From Thalassia testudinum (lineage: Eukaryota > Streptophyta > Magnoliopsida > Alismatales > Hydrocharitaceae): a stretch of DNA of 64,000 nt. The notes under the pieces are model-generated. The model searched no databases, was not told the DNA's origin, and saw nothing but the letters and a program-made list of their open reading frames with translations. The position numbers and the translations under genes were made by a program. Below, in pieces: positions 1 to 11,624 of the stretch; positions within the stretch are counted from its first letter, which is position 1; each line of letters opens with the position of its first letter. Location: positions 61,061,501-61,125,500 of the forward strand of contig JAZHRO010000012.1 of NCBI GenBank assembly GCA_037157565.1, in the 5' to 3' direction.

Positions 1-783
1 TCAAGGGGAGGGAGCTGGTTAGCATGCGTGCGAGCTCCGGCAGGGGTTTAAGTAGGTAGGGCATTGGATGTGAGCACCACAGTGGTGCAAATAGGCACCT
101 AGGGTATGGGCGGTGGAGATGGGATAGCGAGCGCGCGCGAGGTCTAAATCAAAATGCGGTCGAAGTACATGAAGCTTCAAATGGATTTGGGCCACAAAAT
201 CGAGAGATCAAGGAATGGACGGCCGTGATTGCAGTGTGTTCTTTGGATACAGTAGACTCGTGCGGCTACAGGTGTGTTGGAGCCTTTGTAGGGAGGCCCT
301 TATGGCGAAGGGGTAGAATTTTTGTAGCGAGGCCCATAAGTGGTGAAGAAGCGATTCAGATTAGTCCTTAGGATTTTCAAATAGGTCCCTGGGGTGTACA
401 AAATGGTCACTGGAAGGTTTTTAATGTGAATAAATGTATGTGAACAAAGGACCAAAATGTTAAACTACTAATGCAAGGTCCTAATGATGTCCAAATGCAA
501 TTAAATTTTTATTTAAGCTTAATTGAACATTAAGGAAGGTAATTTTACTTTTGATTTGAAGTTTTAAACTCAAATGTTTGTTCAATTTGCAAATGAATGC
601 ATCATCAATTTATATTAATGAATAGAGTATCTCATTTAATAACCTAATTTTACTTTTTTAACACAGATTTAATGTTTTAGGTATTTTTCTCTATTTCTCA
701 CACTTAACCTATTTCATGTGTTAATTCAATAATGTTTAACCTAATTTCTAGCTTAACTTGAGCATATGATGAGTCACACCTCA
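1..783 (-). repeat. E1 3' LTR, partial
   Basis: On the minus strand this begins at 783 with TGAGGTG followed by ACTCATCA, and matches the start of the E1 5' LTR (55034 down to about 54240) and the direct copies at 62493 and 63706. Shared stretches include the text around a tract reading GCGAAGGGGTAGAA on the plus strand. The rest lies left of the window. Confidence 0.75.
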
Positions 784-805
784 TTGCTACCTCTTCGGCA
801 ACCGC

Positions 806-1466
806 CTAAGCTACCTCCTCGGTAGCTGGCTGGGCCTGGGCCACCTCCTCCTCAGCCGACAGATCCACAAGCGATTTCGCAGGCTTGTCATCGGTGATAT
901 GACCGGCTATTTTGAGGTGGTCACACTCTGACAACAATTGGCTGATAAACCAGTCGCACAACTCTTCAGCAGAGGCATGCTTCCCCTTGATAATGGCTTG
1001 CACAGTAGCCAGCATTTGCTTCCTAATCTCTTGCGAAACTTCCTCCCAGATCTGTCCCATCAATGGGTGTGTGTCATAAAATGCCATCACCATCTCTGGT
1101 TCCCCTGCCTCATCTACCGGCCCCTTTGCCTCCTCCAATTCCTCTACCTACTGACCCTTCTCCACTGCGAGTTGTTGGGCCTTCCGAGGTAGGCCATCAA
1201 TTCCTTCACGTTTGCCTCCACTTTCTCTAGACTTGCCCACATAGAAGCAAGTATCAATCGAGGTGCTCAGGTGGGCGTGCTTCTCCTCAAGAGCCCTCTC
1301 ATACCCCTCCACTGACGACGAGTGCTCAGCTTTAAGCATTTGCACCTCCTTCAAGGAAGGGATGCTGATGGAAGTGGTTGAGAGGCGCTCAGACATGTCT
1401 CCCAAAACCTCTAGGTGGGCATTATGCACCCTCATGAGTGATTGCGCAGCAATCATAGGTCTCAAT
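806..1466 (-). pseudogene. C-terminal coiled-coil part of the E1 ORF (Transposase_28-like)
   Basis: Two adjacent minus-strand frames (1465-1148 and 1138-806) read as one Glu/Lys/Leu-rich, heptad-like protein with stretches such as LEVLGDMSERLSTTS, EGYERALEEKHAHLS and EEVSQEIRKQML. A stop separates the frames. The coding sequence ends about 20 bp before the 3' LTR, with a purine-rich GAAGAGG between them that could serve as the polypurine tract. The part upstream in the gene is at 3787-4267; solo LTR G separates the two. The coiled-coil character is seen; the family assignment rests on the N-terminal piece at 5705-6848. I do not know its function; a Gag-like or accessory role in the element is a guess. 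At least one frameshift is needed where it would join the 3787 piece. Confidence 0.5.
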
Positions 1467-3786
1467 TGACCTAGATTAGGCTAGAACTTAGCATAAGTTA
1501 GGGAAATTCATGCATGCATAAACATTATCTGCATCTTTACTGCTTTACTTTAGCTATGCATAAAATAATGTTATAATGTGCTGATTAAGTGCATTATGTC
1601 GATTGCAGGCAATAAGCAGATCTGGAGCTGTATCTGGAGCAGGATCTGAAGCTGGATCTAGAATAACGGGAGTTGCAGCAGAGCTGGAGCAAAAGGCTTA
1701 GTTTAGATATAGGAACAATAATGTAAGGGAGTTAAAGGTTTTCTATTCTATTAAGTAGGAATAAAGCAGTAAAATGTGAAGAGCTTAGGTCCATCCTAGC
1801 CTTAGGATAGCCTAAAGACTTCCCCAAGCCTTAGCCACCCATAGAATTAGGTCACAACACCCTAGGAAGCCCTAAAACCCTAGTTCCAACCCTTATCTAG
1901 AAGTCCAGATAAGTTATAGGACGTCCAGGGCCCTTAGCCATCTCCCGCACACCTCAAACCTACTTCTGCAGTGTTATTGGACATCTAGACACATTGTCAG
2001 ACGTCTAATTTCTACAGAATACCCAAAACAGAACCTTGATTTCCCCCTGACTCAGATTGGAAGTCCAGAACTGAAGTCTGGACTTCTGATTTTTGAGTAT
2101 AATTCGTCTGATCATATTATTGGACGTCTGGTACTGGTCTCTAGTCCATGTTTTGAGATTTAAGTCTTGATCTTGGATCTCTAGCTCCCTTGACTTAATC
2201 CCAACCCCATAGGAACCTAAATTAAGGTGTCCTAACCCTAGTATATCACCTCTAGACCTACCTAAGGACCTAATTAGGTCCTCACCAAACCCAATTGACT
2301 TAGATCAAAGTCAATTACCTTCACCTAAGTCAATTGGACTCATTGAGTCCAATTGTGCTTAGATCTCAACCCACACAAGTTCAATTGGCCTTGGTGAGAG
2401 TCCAATTGACCTAAACCCAACTTAATTGAGTTATTTCACTCTCAATTGGGTTCACACTCATTCAATTAAACTTAGGTTAAGTTTAATTGCATTTTCCCCT
2501 TAGCAATTAGGGTTTGTAACCCTAATTCAAGACCTACACCTACCCAAGCCCCTTAGGACCTAACCTAAGCCATCTAGCCACATAGAGCACGACCACACAC
2601 ACACACACACCCATTCATGCACACACACTTCTCTAGAGTTCTCTAGAACTCTCTTTGAAGTGGCTCCACCTTTTGGTTGCCAAAATTAGCAACCAAGAGG
2701 CTTTCAAAATGAGATCCATAATTTTGGATCTCATAACCTCTTGGCCGACCACTCTTAGACTCTCTCTGGAGAGTTCCACACCTCTCTAGAGAGAAGCCAT
2801 TGGGTTTATAAAAAGACACCATGGGCGGCCAAGTGACCCGATTCACATCCCTTGGCTTCCATTGGCACCACTCACCTCATTAGCTCCATACACCCCCACC
2901 TTCACTTAGGTCAGCTACTCCACCTCCACGAGCTCACCACCATCATGGAGGACATCATGCCGGGATGCTGGATCAATCCTTCCTCTCTCCAAGAGTTGGC
3001 CTAAGCTGCATTGGTCGCCCCTCATTCTCCTCTCAACCACTCCAAGGACATCAGGGACCACCCCTGAATGCCCTTTATCTACTAGATTTAGTTTATGCTC
3101 TCCATAATTTTTACTGCTTTTATTACTTCTTAGTAGCGTAGTCTTAACTTCTCCCCCAATGATGCATGCGAAATCCCCCCATTGATTCTTGTATGCAGTC
3201 ATTTTCTGGTAGCTAGATTTCCGTTTCAAGCATTTATGTACAACCTTTCCTCTAAAATTCTTGTGCAAACAACTCCCTAATGGAATGAATGAAAATGCAT
3301 ATATATATATATATATATATCTCCTTATATGTTTGAAATCACCATGAGCTTAATAATTATCATATTTGCGTGATTTAAGTTGTCTGCTCTTCAACTGTCT
3401 ATCCATTACGCACAAGCATGTCATTTCCCGAGGATATTGAAAATCTAACGATAGACGCTTTCTCCATAAATAGTCACCACCTCACTAGAATCGTGCGTGC
3501 AGAAACTCACACGTTCACCTTCGTAATTTATTTGACACACGCGCACGTAATCTGAGTTAATAACAGAAGTGGTGAAGTTTTAGTCAGGAGATTGGAAATC
3601 GACGTGCATTTTTAAATGAAGTAGAGCGGCAAAAAGATCGAATTCAAGAGTAAAGCAAACGCCTCCCAGAGACGAACGACCGGGACTCAAGTCTCATAAT
3701 TTTTACAAACTTAATTTTTTACGAACGTTTTTGCGCAACTATACTACGATTTCCGATGACTTTCAAATGCGCGAAAATGATTTCCA
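1467..3786 (+). mobile_element. Solo LTR G (2320 bp) inside the E1 ORF
   Basis: The block begins TGACCTAGATTAGG and ends GATTTCCA (TG..CA), with a 5-bp target duplication TCAAT at 1462-1466 and 3787-3791. It splits the E1 coding region. A TATA box (TATAAAAA, 2810-2817) shows plus orientation, and the tail has the 'CTATACTACGA' text also seen near other LTR ends here. It contains CAGACGTCTA at 1998-2007, related 'GGACGTCTGG' and 'GGACGTCCAG' motifs, a CA run near 2597-2612 and a TA run near 3298-3320. No PBS, PPT or coding capacity was found, so it is read as a solo LTR. Confidence 0.7.
2810..2817 (+). promoter_or_regulatory. TATA box of solo LTR G
   Basis: TATAAAAA preceded by GGGTT and followed by a C-rich leader. 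It lies about 1.34 kb into the LTR, a reasonable place for a U3/R boundary. Confidence 0.4.
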
Positions 3787-4267
3787 TCAATGAGCCACTC
3801 CTCTAGCTCCTCGCCAACACGAGAGGACCCCCGTAGAGCCAAATGGGCCTTCCTTAGCTCCTCCTCCAGTCAGTCCACATCATTGGCCACCTGTTAAAGA
3901 GAGCAGAGCATTTGCTCGACCTCCTCCGCCGCCCTCTCCACCTTCTCTCGAGGGGCAACAGCCTTCGCCACTTAGCGGGGCAACTGCTGATGCTTTGCCT
4001 TGGACGTTATGGCCCACTAGGCGACCAAATTTGCCTCGTCAGCTTGACCAGTCGGGCTAAGGAGGCATAGAGGTGCATCCCCACGTGAAATAAAGGATGA
4101 CCTAAGCGTCTCCACCTGTAAACCACAAGCGCATCAGAACACAAATATCTCTAGTCAAGTAAAAAGTTAATCAACGAAAGACAGGCCCCACGAGCTTACC
4201 ACACCATGCAATAGAAGAACATGTGGTTAAAATTCATGCCATGAGGCCCAGAGGTGGCAAAGGACAC
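3787..4267 (-). pseudogene. Middle coiled-coil part of the E1 ORF, with a likely intron
   Basis: On the minus strand, 4267 down to about 4198 encodes a short segment ending in MNFNHMFFYCMV. A GT..AG stretch follows, from a GTAAGCTCG donor near 4197 to a TTTACAG acceptor near 4117. Then comes a coiled-coil-like segment with LEEELRKAHLALRGSSR and GEELEEWLI. Three in-frame stops are TAG, TAA and TGA where Trp, Gln and Trp codons would fit; all are G-to-A or C-to-T changes, as expected of decayed methylated DNA. The reading frame runs smoothly from the 5705 piece into this one if solo LTR H and one copy of its target repeat are removed, which supports both being one gene. The intron is inferred from consensus only. 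Confidence 0.5.
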
Positions 4268-5704
4268 TGATAACTCTACATATAATGATGATAATTCTAT
4301 CAATTAGAGTCAATTTTGAAGGCACATGTGCATTAATGACATATCATAATGGGCTTGGGAGCATTGCATGCATGCTGTGTTAAGATTGCTTAAAATTAAT
4401 GTCTAATGGCCATATGTACAAGTGCACACTGAAATAGGTCTTAGACGAGCAATCAGACTGTACGGATGGATCCAGATTGACGAATGGAGTCCAATAGACT
4501 CAAAATCACTTCAATTTGACCTCCGTAGCTCCCACAACAAGCTCGGGAAATTCATCAGATCAACAGCCCAAAGCCAGCAACGTGTCACGCATCCACGCGC
4601 CAACAGCTGCTACTCTCTCTCCAGCATTCCTTCATCAAGCACTCTAATCCGTCTGATCCTTGATCGGATGGCTAAGGGAGTGTGAGCATCGGCATAGAAA
4701 TGTGACCATCCGTGGCTGTAGTGCGTTGGTCCGTGCCTCGGACCACTTGTAATAGATTGCCTGTTCAAAGCCTCGTGGAGGGGAAAGCATTGTGCATCAT
4801 CGTGCGCGGATGAAATTTCATCGTCGATTGAAGATCAGGTGGATATCACCATAGCTAGGCAGCGTGCTCTCACGTGTCGGATGCGTGTGATGATGCATGC
4901 GCATGGGTTGACGCACACATGCGCGATGACGCCACATATGATACGCGGCCAATGTGTGATTTGAGGCGTGCGCCCACGTGAGATCTCGGCCATTGATCCT
5001 CAATTAGACGGTTGCTAGCAAGTGCACACGGATCATGTGGGCAAAGCAAAGCACGCGCACGCACATGGATCAGCAGGTGGAGGGCTACAATGACGTTTTT
5101 GGAAGGGGTATAGCGACATCTTGGAGGTCGCTAGAGCCCCTTACTTGATTTAGAAGCCTCCTCTCCACTATAAAAACCCCTACACACCCTCCATTTGTGA
5201 TCATCTCTACACATCTCGTAGCATCTCTTCCTAGCTTCTTCCTAGCTCCACCTAGCATACTTCACTCCCTCCTGGAGTTGTCGAGCCACCGACAGAAGCC
5301 CCTCCACTGCCGTGGCTGCCTCACCTCTCCATTTTGTGCATCTTTACCTTAGTTTAATGTTTATGTTGTTTTAAGATTTCCTCTAACGTTGTAATTGTGA
5401 AATAATTCTACTTGTGCAATATATTACCATCTTGTTTCATCATGTTGTGTTTCATGCATAGCTAAGTAATCACCATGTTATCATAATCAATTTCTAACTC
5501 TCTTTCTCTTTCTCTCTCTCTCACTCTCATTTTTCGCAAGCAAACTAAACAAACATCTTGTGACACCTTAAAGTGATAAACTGATTTGATTTCACGCCTC
5601 CTTGAGATCAACACTTGGACTCATTTTGATTATCTTCATTTAAAATTGATGTCGTAGATGCATGCTATAACGACAGATTAAACTTAATGCGTTTCGCGGC
5701 TTCA
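4268..5704 (+). mobile_element. Solo LTR H (1437 bp) inside the E1 ORF
   Basis: Starts TGATAACTC, ends GGCTTCA. Flanking 5-mers GACAC (4263-4267) and AACAC (5705-5709) differ at one base, read as an aged target duplication. Removing the block restores an open frame across the join on the minus strand, which is the strongest support. A TATA box (5169-5176) followed by a pyrimidine-rich leader, and a CT-rich run at about 5503-5532, fit a plus-oriented LTR. No internal domain is present. Confidence 0.6.
5169..5176 (+). promoter_or_regulatory. TATA box of solo LTR H
   Basis: TATAAAAA in CTCCAC..CCCCTACAC context, about 900 bp from the LTR start, similar to the placement of the TATA boxes in A, B and C. 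Confidence 0.45.
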
Positions 5705-6848
5705 AACACGACATCATTCAGGTGCCTTAGCACCTGTCTTTCTAGGTCGAGAGCACTACTTGATGCCCCCAGCTGTATAGGCACCACACACCCAGGTCCG
5801 GCCCTGCCAGGGGTACCCTCCAGTACGGATCCAGCTATGTACCTGACAGTACGATCGATTATCCTCGAGCCCCCCAGCCAGAGGGATCCACCAAAACCCA
5901 GGTGCCTGTAGAGCTCTGCCGGTAGTACGGCTAACCAAAAATGCTGTCGGCGGTAGCCGCCTCATGCACCAAAAGGGCAAATGCTCTCGGGGTGGTCGAT
6001 AAAATAAGAAAGTCAGAAGCACCCCCTGTATGACCTACCACTAGGGGCACCTTTAGAGGAGAGTCGCTCAAGGTGATCACCTTGGGTGGCCCGGATGGCT
6101 CCAGAGGGGTGGAAGGCACACCTTCCCCCTCAACACATCAGTACACCGTGGAGAGGACGTCGCTGACTCCTCCCACAGAAGCTCCACGCGAAGACCCTTC
6201 TTGGCCTACCTCAAGAGGTCCTCCAGTTCCTCCATGACATCTTCGAGGGCCTCCTCTTCCTTTCGCTTCAGCCCCTTCCAATAAGCAGGTTGACTCCCCT
6301 TCCCTTGCTCCACGGGACCTCCTCGCCTTGTCGTGACCCACGACGAGCCAAACTACCGCCTTGACGCTTGCGTGCAACCGGCTGAGCGAACGGCTCAAAA
6401 GCTGCAGCCAAAAGAACTGAAAATGCCGAATTAATACAAAATTGGCCGGCACAAGGTATGACGCGAAAGTCATTTTTACCTTCCCCCACTTACGTGCCGT
6501 AGGCAACGAGTCCACCACCCATGACAATGCCTCCTGGAAGTCCTCCCACCTGAGCTCCGATCGAGCAATTGGACCAAACTTAATTAATTGTTCCTCATCC
6601 GCCAGCACGGATGGGTCAAGCTCCTTGAATCAGGGTGATTGGTCCCTCTCAGGCGGACTTTACCAAGTGTAGGGGACTTTGAGGTCTTCAAGGTTGAAAA
6701 GAAAAAATAAATGGTGGTCTTGCCCCTTCAAACTATTGGGGAGATCCACTATCTGGTATCTGGTCTGCCTGCTGTATAGCGTGTAAGTGCTTGACGGAGG
6801 CTTGCCCTCCACCTTCAGGGGAAATACTCTAAAAAGTAGGTGAAACAA
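5705..6848 (-). pseudogene. N-terminal part of the E1 ORF, Transposase_28-like ('putative gypsy-type transposon')
   Basis: Minus-strand text near 6740-6660 reads IVDLPNSLKGQDHHLFFLF followed by VPYTW. This resembles the 'GLPSSNKGWKxRFFFVSG..FPTxW' core of plant proteins annotated as putative gypsy-type transposons. It continues with DEEQLIKFGPIARSELRWED (6600-6540). A probable 78-bp intron (GT at 6479-6478, AG at 6403-6402) would join WGK to an Arg-rich segment containing ARKRQ and ARRGSRQ, a plausible nuclear-targeting or nucleic-acid-binding stretch. Further down, LERQVLRHLNDVV runs to the H insertion. Several stops are present. The start codon is not settled; ATG at 6848 is only the first in the open stretch. 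Family call is by recalled motif, not by search. Confidence 0.5.
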
Positions 6849-7317
6849 AATGAGAATGTTGTGTGCATTTTTAGTTGAGTTTTAGGAAAGCGTTGTAGTA
6901 TAGTCGACAAAAGCACTTTACAATATTTACATTTATAAGAGTGTGCTCGAAAATAAGAAATTGAGTCCAAGGTCGTTCGAAAGGAGCAAATGTGGAATTC
7001 ACTCACTAATCACAATTAAAAATAATGAGCACAATTAATCAAACACAAGAGAGATATTCAATGAATAAAATGTACTCAAAATGATATTTAATAATAGCAA
7101 ATGTGTCTCAAGAATAATGGGATAAAAATAAATCAAGAATCTAAAAAGAATGGTGATTTGAATCACCACTTAATCCCACAATTTAAGCACATATCACATG
7201 TTTTAATTTTAATCAATATCCCAACAGCATCTAGAATCACGTCGTTGGCTGGACCCATCTTCCCCGATGACGCCGACCACGCTTCAGCCATCCGCGAGCC
7301 TCCAAGCTTCGCTAGAA
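6849..7317 (-). other. E1 untranslated leader
   Basis: A/T-rich stretch between the presumed PBS and the first recognisable coding segment of E1. A 66-codon minus-strand frame (7363-7163) crosses it but shows no family signature. Nothing else is supported. Confidence 0.35.
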
Positions 7318-7334
7318 GCTTCCCAACGGCACTA
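7318..7334 (-). other. Degenerate tRNA-Asp-type PBS of E1 (candidate)
   Basis: On the minus strand TAGTGCCGTTGGGAAGC directly follows the position homologous to the end of solo LTR E2. It resembles TGGCGCCGTTGCCGGGGA with a CC deletion and transitions. A second, weaker candidate (TAGCGCTGTTGCTAGAGA, 7411-7394) lies in the hairpin region just inside the LTR. Neither is a perfect match. Confidence 0.35.
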
Positions 7335-7343
7335 ATTGACTTT

Positions 7344-7475
7344 CTACAACAATTGTCAAACAATCACAATAACGCGCTGTTGCCAGGTTTTTGTCTCTAG
7401 CAACAGCGCTAAAAAATATGACCATCGACAACTAGGCTGCATTAAAAATGATGTTTTAAAGTGTCGTTGTTGTAG
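7344..7475. repeat. Hairpin-bearing 132-bp block with CTACAACAA / TTGTTGTAG ends (possible MITE)
   Basis: Ends at 7344 (CTACAACAA) and 7467-7475 (TTGTTGTAG) are inverted repeats. Inside, GCGCTGTTGC (7374-7383) and GCAACAGCGC (7400-7409) form a perfect 10-bp stem. E2 has only a shortened version at this place. No clear target duplication, so it may instead be part of the LTR that was deleted in E2. Confidence 0.35.
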
Positions 7476-8894
7476 TATAAATGTCATGAATGCAAACCGA
7501 TGTCACATCAATTTTATTTATTTACAAATTTTACTCATTTGTTTCCAGGTCATTCACTGGGAGGTAGTTATTGATATACATCACTATCTAAGTCAAAAAA
7601 CATTCTTTTATTCAAAAAATGTTGATTTTATTTACAAAATGAATGAATGAATGGGTTAATTATTTACAAAAGAATCAATTAATTAGTGTTACAATACCTG
7701 AAAATATATGTATACAAACAAGCATAAAAAACTATATATAATTACTCTATGTTAGTTATATACAACTACTATAAGTAATACCTAAGTATGGTACAAAAAT
7801 AGCTAATAATATCTATTATACAAAATCATTATAACATACTAATATCTATAGTAACATTTATTATATATACAGCAACATATATAAGCATCGCCAAAGCTTC
7901 AGTAAAATTATATACATAACATAAGATAAAATAGTGGTCTATACTGACAAATATATCTATGTACAGTGACAAATATATCTATCACTAAAGCTCTAGTTAT
8001 TTATATACGAATAACAGCTCAAACATACTATACTCTACTTATAGTACACATATATACTTACTAAATATCTATATATATATAGTATATATACATATACTTA
8101 TTTATTTACGTTTAATTACATTATTTATATACATATACTTATTACTGTATATGTTATACACATATATACACACACCCATGCATAGGCACAGGCACTAACA
8201 CTCAAGTGTTCTCAACACTTAGATGCTCAGTGGCCCTCTTCTCTCTTCTTTTACACTTAGTCGTTTTGAGGCCTTGACACCTTCATACCCATTCAACACT
8301 CCTTAACCCAAAAATTAGGTTTTTAATGGGCGGGCCGGCTCATTTTTGTGGGATACATAGCACCTCGAAGGGTGGGACCAGACCACTACTTGTGAGCCAG
8401 CTCTAGTGTTTAATTAGTTGTGTTTCATCCAGTTCAGGCCCCACTTTGGGCCCATTTAGGCCCTGGTACGATGCATGGCCCCCGACCATAGTACTGTACA
8501 CAAATGTCTCAATATGCTTATGTATGCTCAATAGTGTATGCATGGGCATGGTATGTATGGTGTGCTTGGCAAATGCTGTCTGAGCGGCTAAGAAGACAAA
8601 AGGGTTTTATAATGCTCAAAGCGATAAGCGCTCCATGATGTGGCGCTAAAAATAACACCCAAATTGAGTGCTGCTAGCGCTCGGTTGCATGTTGATTGGC
8701 AATTTTTAGTCCTCGATTTGAGGGTCATAATTTAATCTAAATTAAAATTAAATTATTACATTGTAAAGCCCTTATATAAGGCTACATAATTATGTAATTA
8801 GTTTACATAAATAAGTTATTTAAATATATAATAAAATTAGAAAAACTTTACAATTTATACATATTAATTTAGAGTTTAATTTGTTAATTAACAT

Positions 8895-10285
8895 ATAAAT
8901 TAGTGACTTAATTACAAAATTAACTTTATACATAGTTAATGTACATAATAAAATATTTATTACACATTTTTATTATATTTTATAAACTTTATTTTGATTT
9001 ATATACAATTAAATACATGTTTTAGATAGATTTACATATAAATAAACTATAAATACTATAATACAGTATAAATATAATATAAATGAGTTGAAAATAGTTA
9101 ATATAATATATTACAAATATACAATATAATTTACTTCAGTATTAACTTAAATTACTAATTTATTTTATTTCAACTTAATAAATTACCTAATTAACTTAAT
9201 AACTTAATTATTTACTCTAAATTTATAATTAAATTAAATTCAAGGTATTATAATATTCCTATTATATATATAAATGCGTATGTACAATATGAGATATAAT
9301 TATGTACATTTAAATAGGTTTATATAATTACTTAGGTTATTATACATTTAAGTTATATAAATTAGTCGCTAATAATACAATAAAGTTATATATACATTAA
9401 TTTATTCTAAATACTTAATTTAATATATAAAAAACATCTATAAGTTAATTATATAAATTATGAACATATTATACAATATTTACACTTAACTTAGGTTTAA
9501 TATATATATACAAGTATATATATAATATACAAGATATTTTTGAGTGTTTTTTGAATTTTTCTGATTTTCATGAATTTTATTTATTAGCGTATAAATTAGT
9601 GACTTAATTATAAAATTAACTTTATACAAAGTTAACATACACAATAAAATATTTATTACACATTTTTATTATATTTTATAAACTTTATTTTGATTTAAAT
9701 ACAATTAAATACATGTTTTAGGTAGATTAACATATAAATAAACTATAAATACTACAATATAGTATAAATATAATATAAATGAGTTGAAAATAGTTAATAT
9801 AATATATTACAAATATACAATATAATTTACTTCAGTATTAACTTAAATTACTAATTTATTTTATTTCAACTTAATAAATTACCTAATTAACTTAATAACT
9901 TAATTATTTACTCTAAATTTATAATTAAATTAAATTCAAGGTATTATAATATTCCTATTATATATATAAATGCGTATGTACAATATTAGATATAATTATG
10001 TACATTTAAATAGGTTTATATAATTACTTAGGTTATTATACATTTAAGTTATATAAATTAATAGCTAATAATACAATAAAGTTATATATACATTACTTTA
10101 TTCTAAATACTTAATTTAATAAATAGAGTACAACTATAAGTTAATTATATACATTATGCACATATTATACAATATTTAAGCTTAGCTTAGATTTAATATA
10201 TATATAAGTATATACATAATATATAAGATATTTTTGGGTGTTTTTGGAATTTTTCTGATTTTTAGGATTTTTATAGGTTTACTAG
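8895..10285. repeat. Two-copy tandem duplication, unit about 696 bp
   Basis: ATAAATTAGTGACTTAATTA occurs at 8895 and 9591, and the two copies stay alignable to AAGATATTTTTG..TTTTTCTGATTTT at about 9560 and 10257. Differences are scattered point changes, so the duplication is not recent. E2 appears to have one copy. Confidence 0.8.
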
Positions 10286-10516
10286 AGATAAGGGATAAGA
10301 GAGAAAGTGTGAGATGAGAGAGAGAGAGAGAGTTGTTGAAATGACCCGTTGTAACATTCCTGTCGTATCATGAAATGACATAATATGAGCTACATATATA
10401 TGAATTGGAAATGGAAAGGTGAATGTTGAAAATATGAGCTACTTGTGAATAACCTGAGAATGGAAATAGAAATGATGAAACCTGGTATGAAATGGCCTAA
10501 GGAATATGAGCATGAA

Positions 10517-11604
10517 CCCTACGGGGAATTAGGAGATGAGCTCCTGAAATTAAATGGAATGGATCTGGGAATGTGCTGGGAAGTGTCCTGGCCCTTGAGT
10601 ACTTGGTGCCAAGGGGAGAACATGTTACCTCTTAGTATAGAGGGGAGCTTGCCACCTTCGGGTTGAGACCTGGGGTGGGTTTGGCCACTTTGCACCGACT
10701 ATGTGGCCCTCGTGTACACTGTACTGAGGAGAGCTACTAGCGTAGGGAGAGAGCTAGCCACCCCACGGGGCCCCTGTTTGGTTCTTAAGGGCTAGACCCC
10801 TGTTACTGAGAGGGCTATGCCCTATACTGGTTCCGTGCTATGCTTTGGGCGCACCTGCTAACGGAAATGACTGACTGTGTGCCAGTGCGGGGTAGCTACC
10901 CGTGCGTTTATCGCACGTGCCGTAGTCACCGTTACGTCTGTCCGTGACCTTGGGGTGGTTGACTGGGTGTAGGACCACCACCGGGGACTCTCCCGGCCAG
11001 GAGAGCACCACGTGCTACTTCTACTCTCCAGAAAAGACTGCAATCAAGATCATTCCCATGAGGAACATTCGAGATCAAGAAAGAGACCTGATAATTAAAT
11101 CAAGCGGTGAAAGGAAGAATAATTAGTTAAAGAAAGAAAGAAATTGAAAAACAACAGCTACCTGTCCACCTTTACTGCATAGTAGTTGGTTGCCACTCTA
11201 CTCAGCGTTCGCTAACGTTTTGTACTCATAACCTTTTTCAGGTCTAGGTGTTGAGCAGCCAGAGCCTACAGTAGCAGAGGGTGCTGGGCCCAGTAGAGCC
11301 CAGTAGTTGTAGCTCTTTTTGTACTCGTTGTAATAGTGAGTAGCTTCTTGTACCTTTAGATTCTGTACCCTTTCGTTCTGCACATTATGTTCCCGTACTC
11401 GTTACTTCCTACTGTTGTGGTGTGTGTACTGTAGTAGTTTTACTTCTTTACTGTTGTACTTTTGTTACTGTTAGTTTCTTAACATTGTGAATGTGGTTTA
11501 CTTCCTACTTTTTGGTTACTTTCTCGTTTGACGACTAGGTCTTGAGATCAGCCGAGTCGGTCTGGTCTTGTGTCTTGTAGGGATTCGGGAATCGGGTCAT
11601 AACA
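10517..11604 (+). repeat. LTR F internal repeat, copy 1
   Basis: Shares with 12855-14048 the series CCCTACGGGGAAT, GGGTTGAGACC, GAGAGCTACT-like text and the end GGGTCATAACA. Diverged copy. Confidence 0.7.
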
Positions 11605-11624
11605 CCCGTTACCTTTTGGTAGCT

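Larger units (their letters stand above)
7333..10336 (-). repeat. E1 5' LTR, distal (3') portion, extremely A/T-rich
   Basis: Reverse-complement match to E2 between about 52300 and 54047. For example, a segment with AATTAGTAATTTAAGTT is shared, as is the end near TATCAATAACT. Most of the piece is A/T-rich with a 696-bp tandem duplication. A stretch at about 8330-8400 is related, inverted, to 59355-59440 in LTR I. Solo LTR F interrupts it at 10337. Confidence 0.75.
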
